This document shows positions 5,602 through 5,708 of a stretch of DNA of 5,708 nucleotides, in pieces. Within the stretch, counting starts at the first letter, position 1. Every line of letters begins with the position of its first letter. Source of the stretch: an uncultured Bacteroides sp. Its GTDB lineage: Bacteria > Bacteroidota > Bacteroidia > Bacteroidales > Bacteroidaceae. The translations under genes and the position numbers were made by a program. Location of the stretch: contig URCM01000146.1 of the NCBI GenBank assembly GCA_900546355.1, positions 1 through 5,708 of the forward strand, in the 5' to 3' direction. The notes below the pieces were generated by a model. The model was not told the origin of the DNA and searched no databases. It saw only the letters and a list, made by a program, of their open reading frames with translations.

Positions 5602-5678
5602 GAGCCTGTTTAAATTTTGCTCAAAAGAAACCTGACAATATGGCTTTATCGGAAAAATTTAGAAGCTGTTTTGAATTT
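5602..5678. repeat. Two related motifs resembling insertion-sequence ends
   Basis: GAGCCTGTTTAAATTT (5602-5617) and GAAGCTGTTTTGAATTT (5662-5678) share the pattern GA..CTGTTT(T).AATTT and lie 60 bases apart on the same strand, directly after the fimbrillin-like stop. Their general look resembles terminal repeats of some Bacteroidales insertion sequences, but this is recall and no transposase is present in the window. Confidence 0.3.
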
Positions 5679-5708
5679 ATCGTGCGATGATTTGGGATGA
5701 GTTTTTGA
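5602..5708. other. Non-coding right edge
   Basis: No credible gene is seen. The longest plus-strand ATG frame here (from 5640) is only 16 codons with no ribosome site. No terminator with a T-run was found for the fimbrillin-like gene. GAGC (5602-5605) and GCTC (5619-5622) could form only a weak 4-base-pair stem. Confidence 0.6.

Noticed and set aside
5640..5690. 16-codon plus-strand frame near the right edge
   Set aside because: It is very short, has no ribosome site, and overlaps the repeat motif at 5662-5678.

Overview
The window looks like chromosome from a Bacteroidales bacterium, probably a gut Bacteroides or Phocaeicola type; the species cannot be named from this sequence. Three things point there: promoter boxes of the Bacteroidetes sigma type (TAnnTTTG), mostly AT-rich leaders without a strong Shine-Dalgarno, and a fimbrillin-like (Mfa_like_1) lipoprotein, a family largely confined to this order.

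Layout, left to right. Positions 1-94 are non-coding, with a short octamer repeat at the very edge. Positions 95-463 (minus) encode a small VanZ-like membrane protein. A 92-base divergent promoter region (464-555) separates it from a plus-strand pair: a sodium-dependent amino-acid transporter of the NSS/SNF family (556-1923) and, 6 bases later, a membrane-anchored protein with three ComEA-like helix-hairpin-helix repeats (1930-2847). A 216-base gap between convergent genes follows. It holds a large imperfect inverted repeat (2859-2958) built around three near-identical 15-base near-palindromes spaced exactly 23 bases apart, then a likely terminator hairpin (2967-2994). A complete secreted alkaline phosphatase runs on the minus strand (3064-4467) with a good promoter of its own. 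Divergent from it is a fimbrillin-like lipoprotein gene (4633-5601), preceded by an 18-base tandem duplication. The last 107 bases carry no gene but contain two related motifs that resemble insertion-sequence ends.

How the genes relate. The transporter and the helix-hairpin-helix gene are almost certainly co-transcribed. The other genes appear to be independent units with cell-envelope roles: membrane protein, amino-acid import, periplasmic phosphate release and surface lipoprotein. No multi-gene defence system, phage, CRISPR array or complete mobile element is visible. The least explained piece of DNA is the repeat array at 2859-2958.
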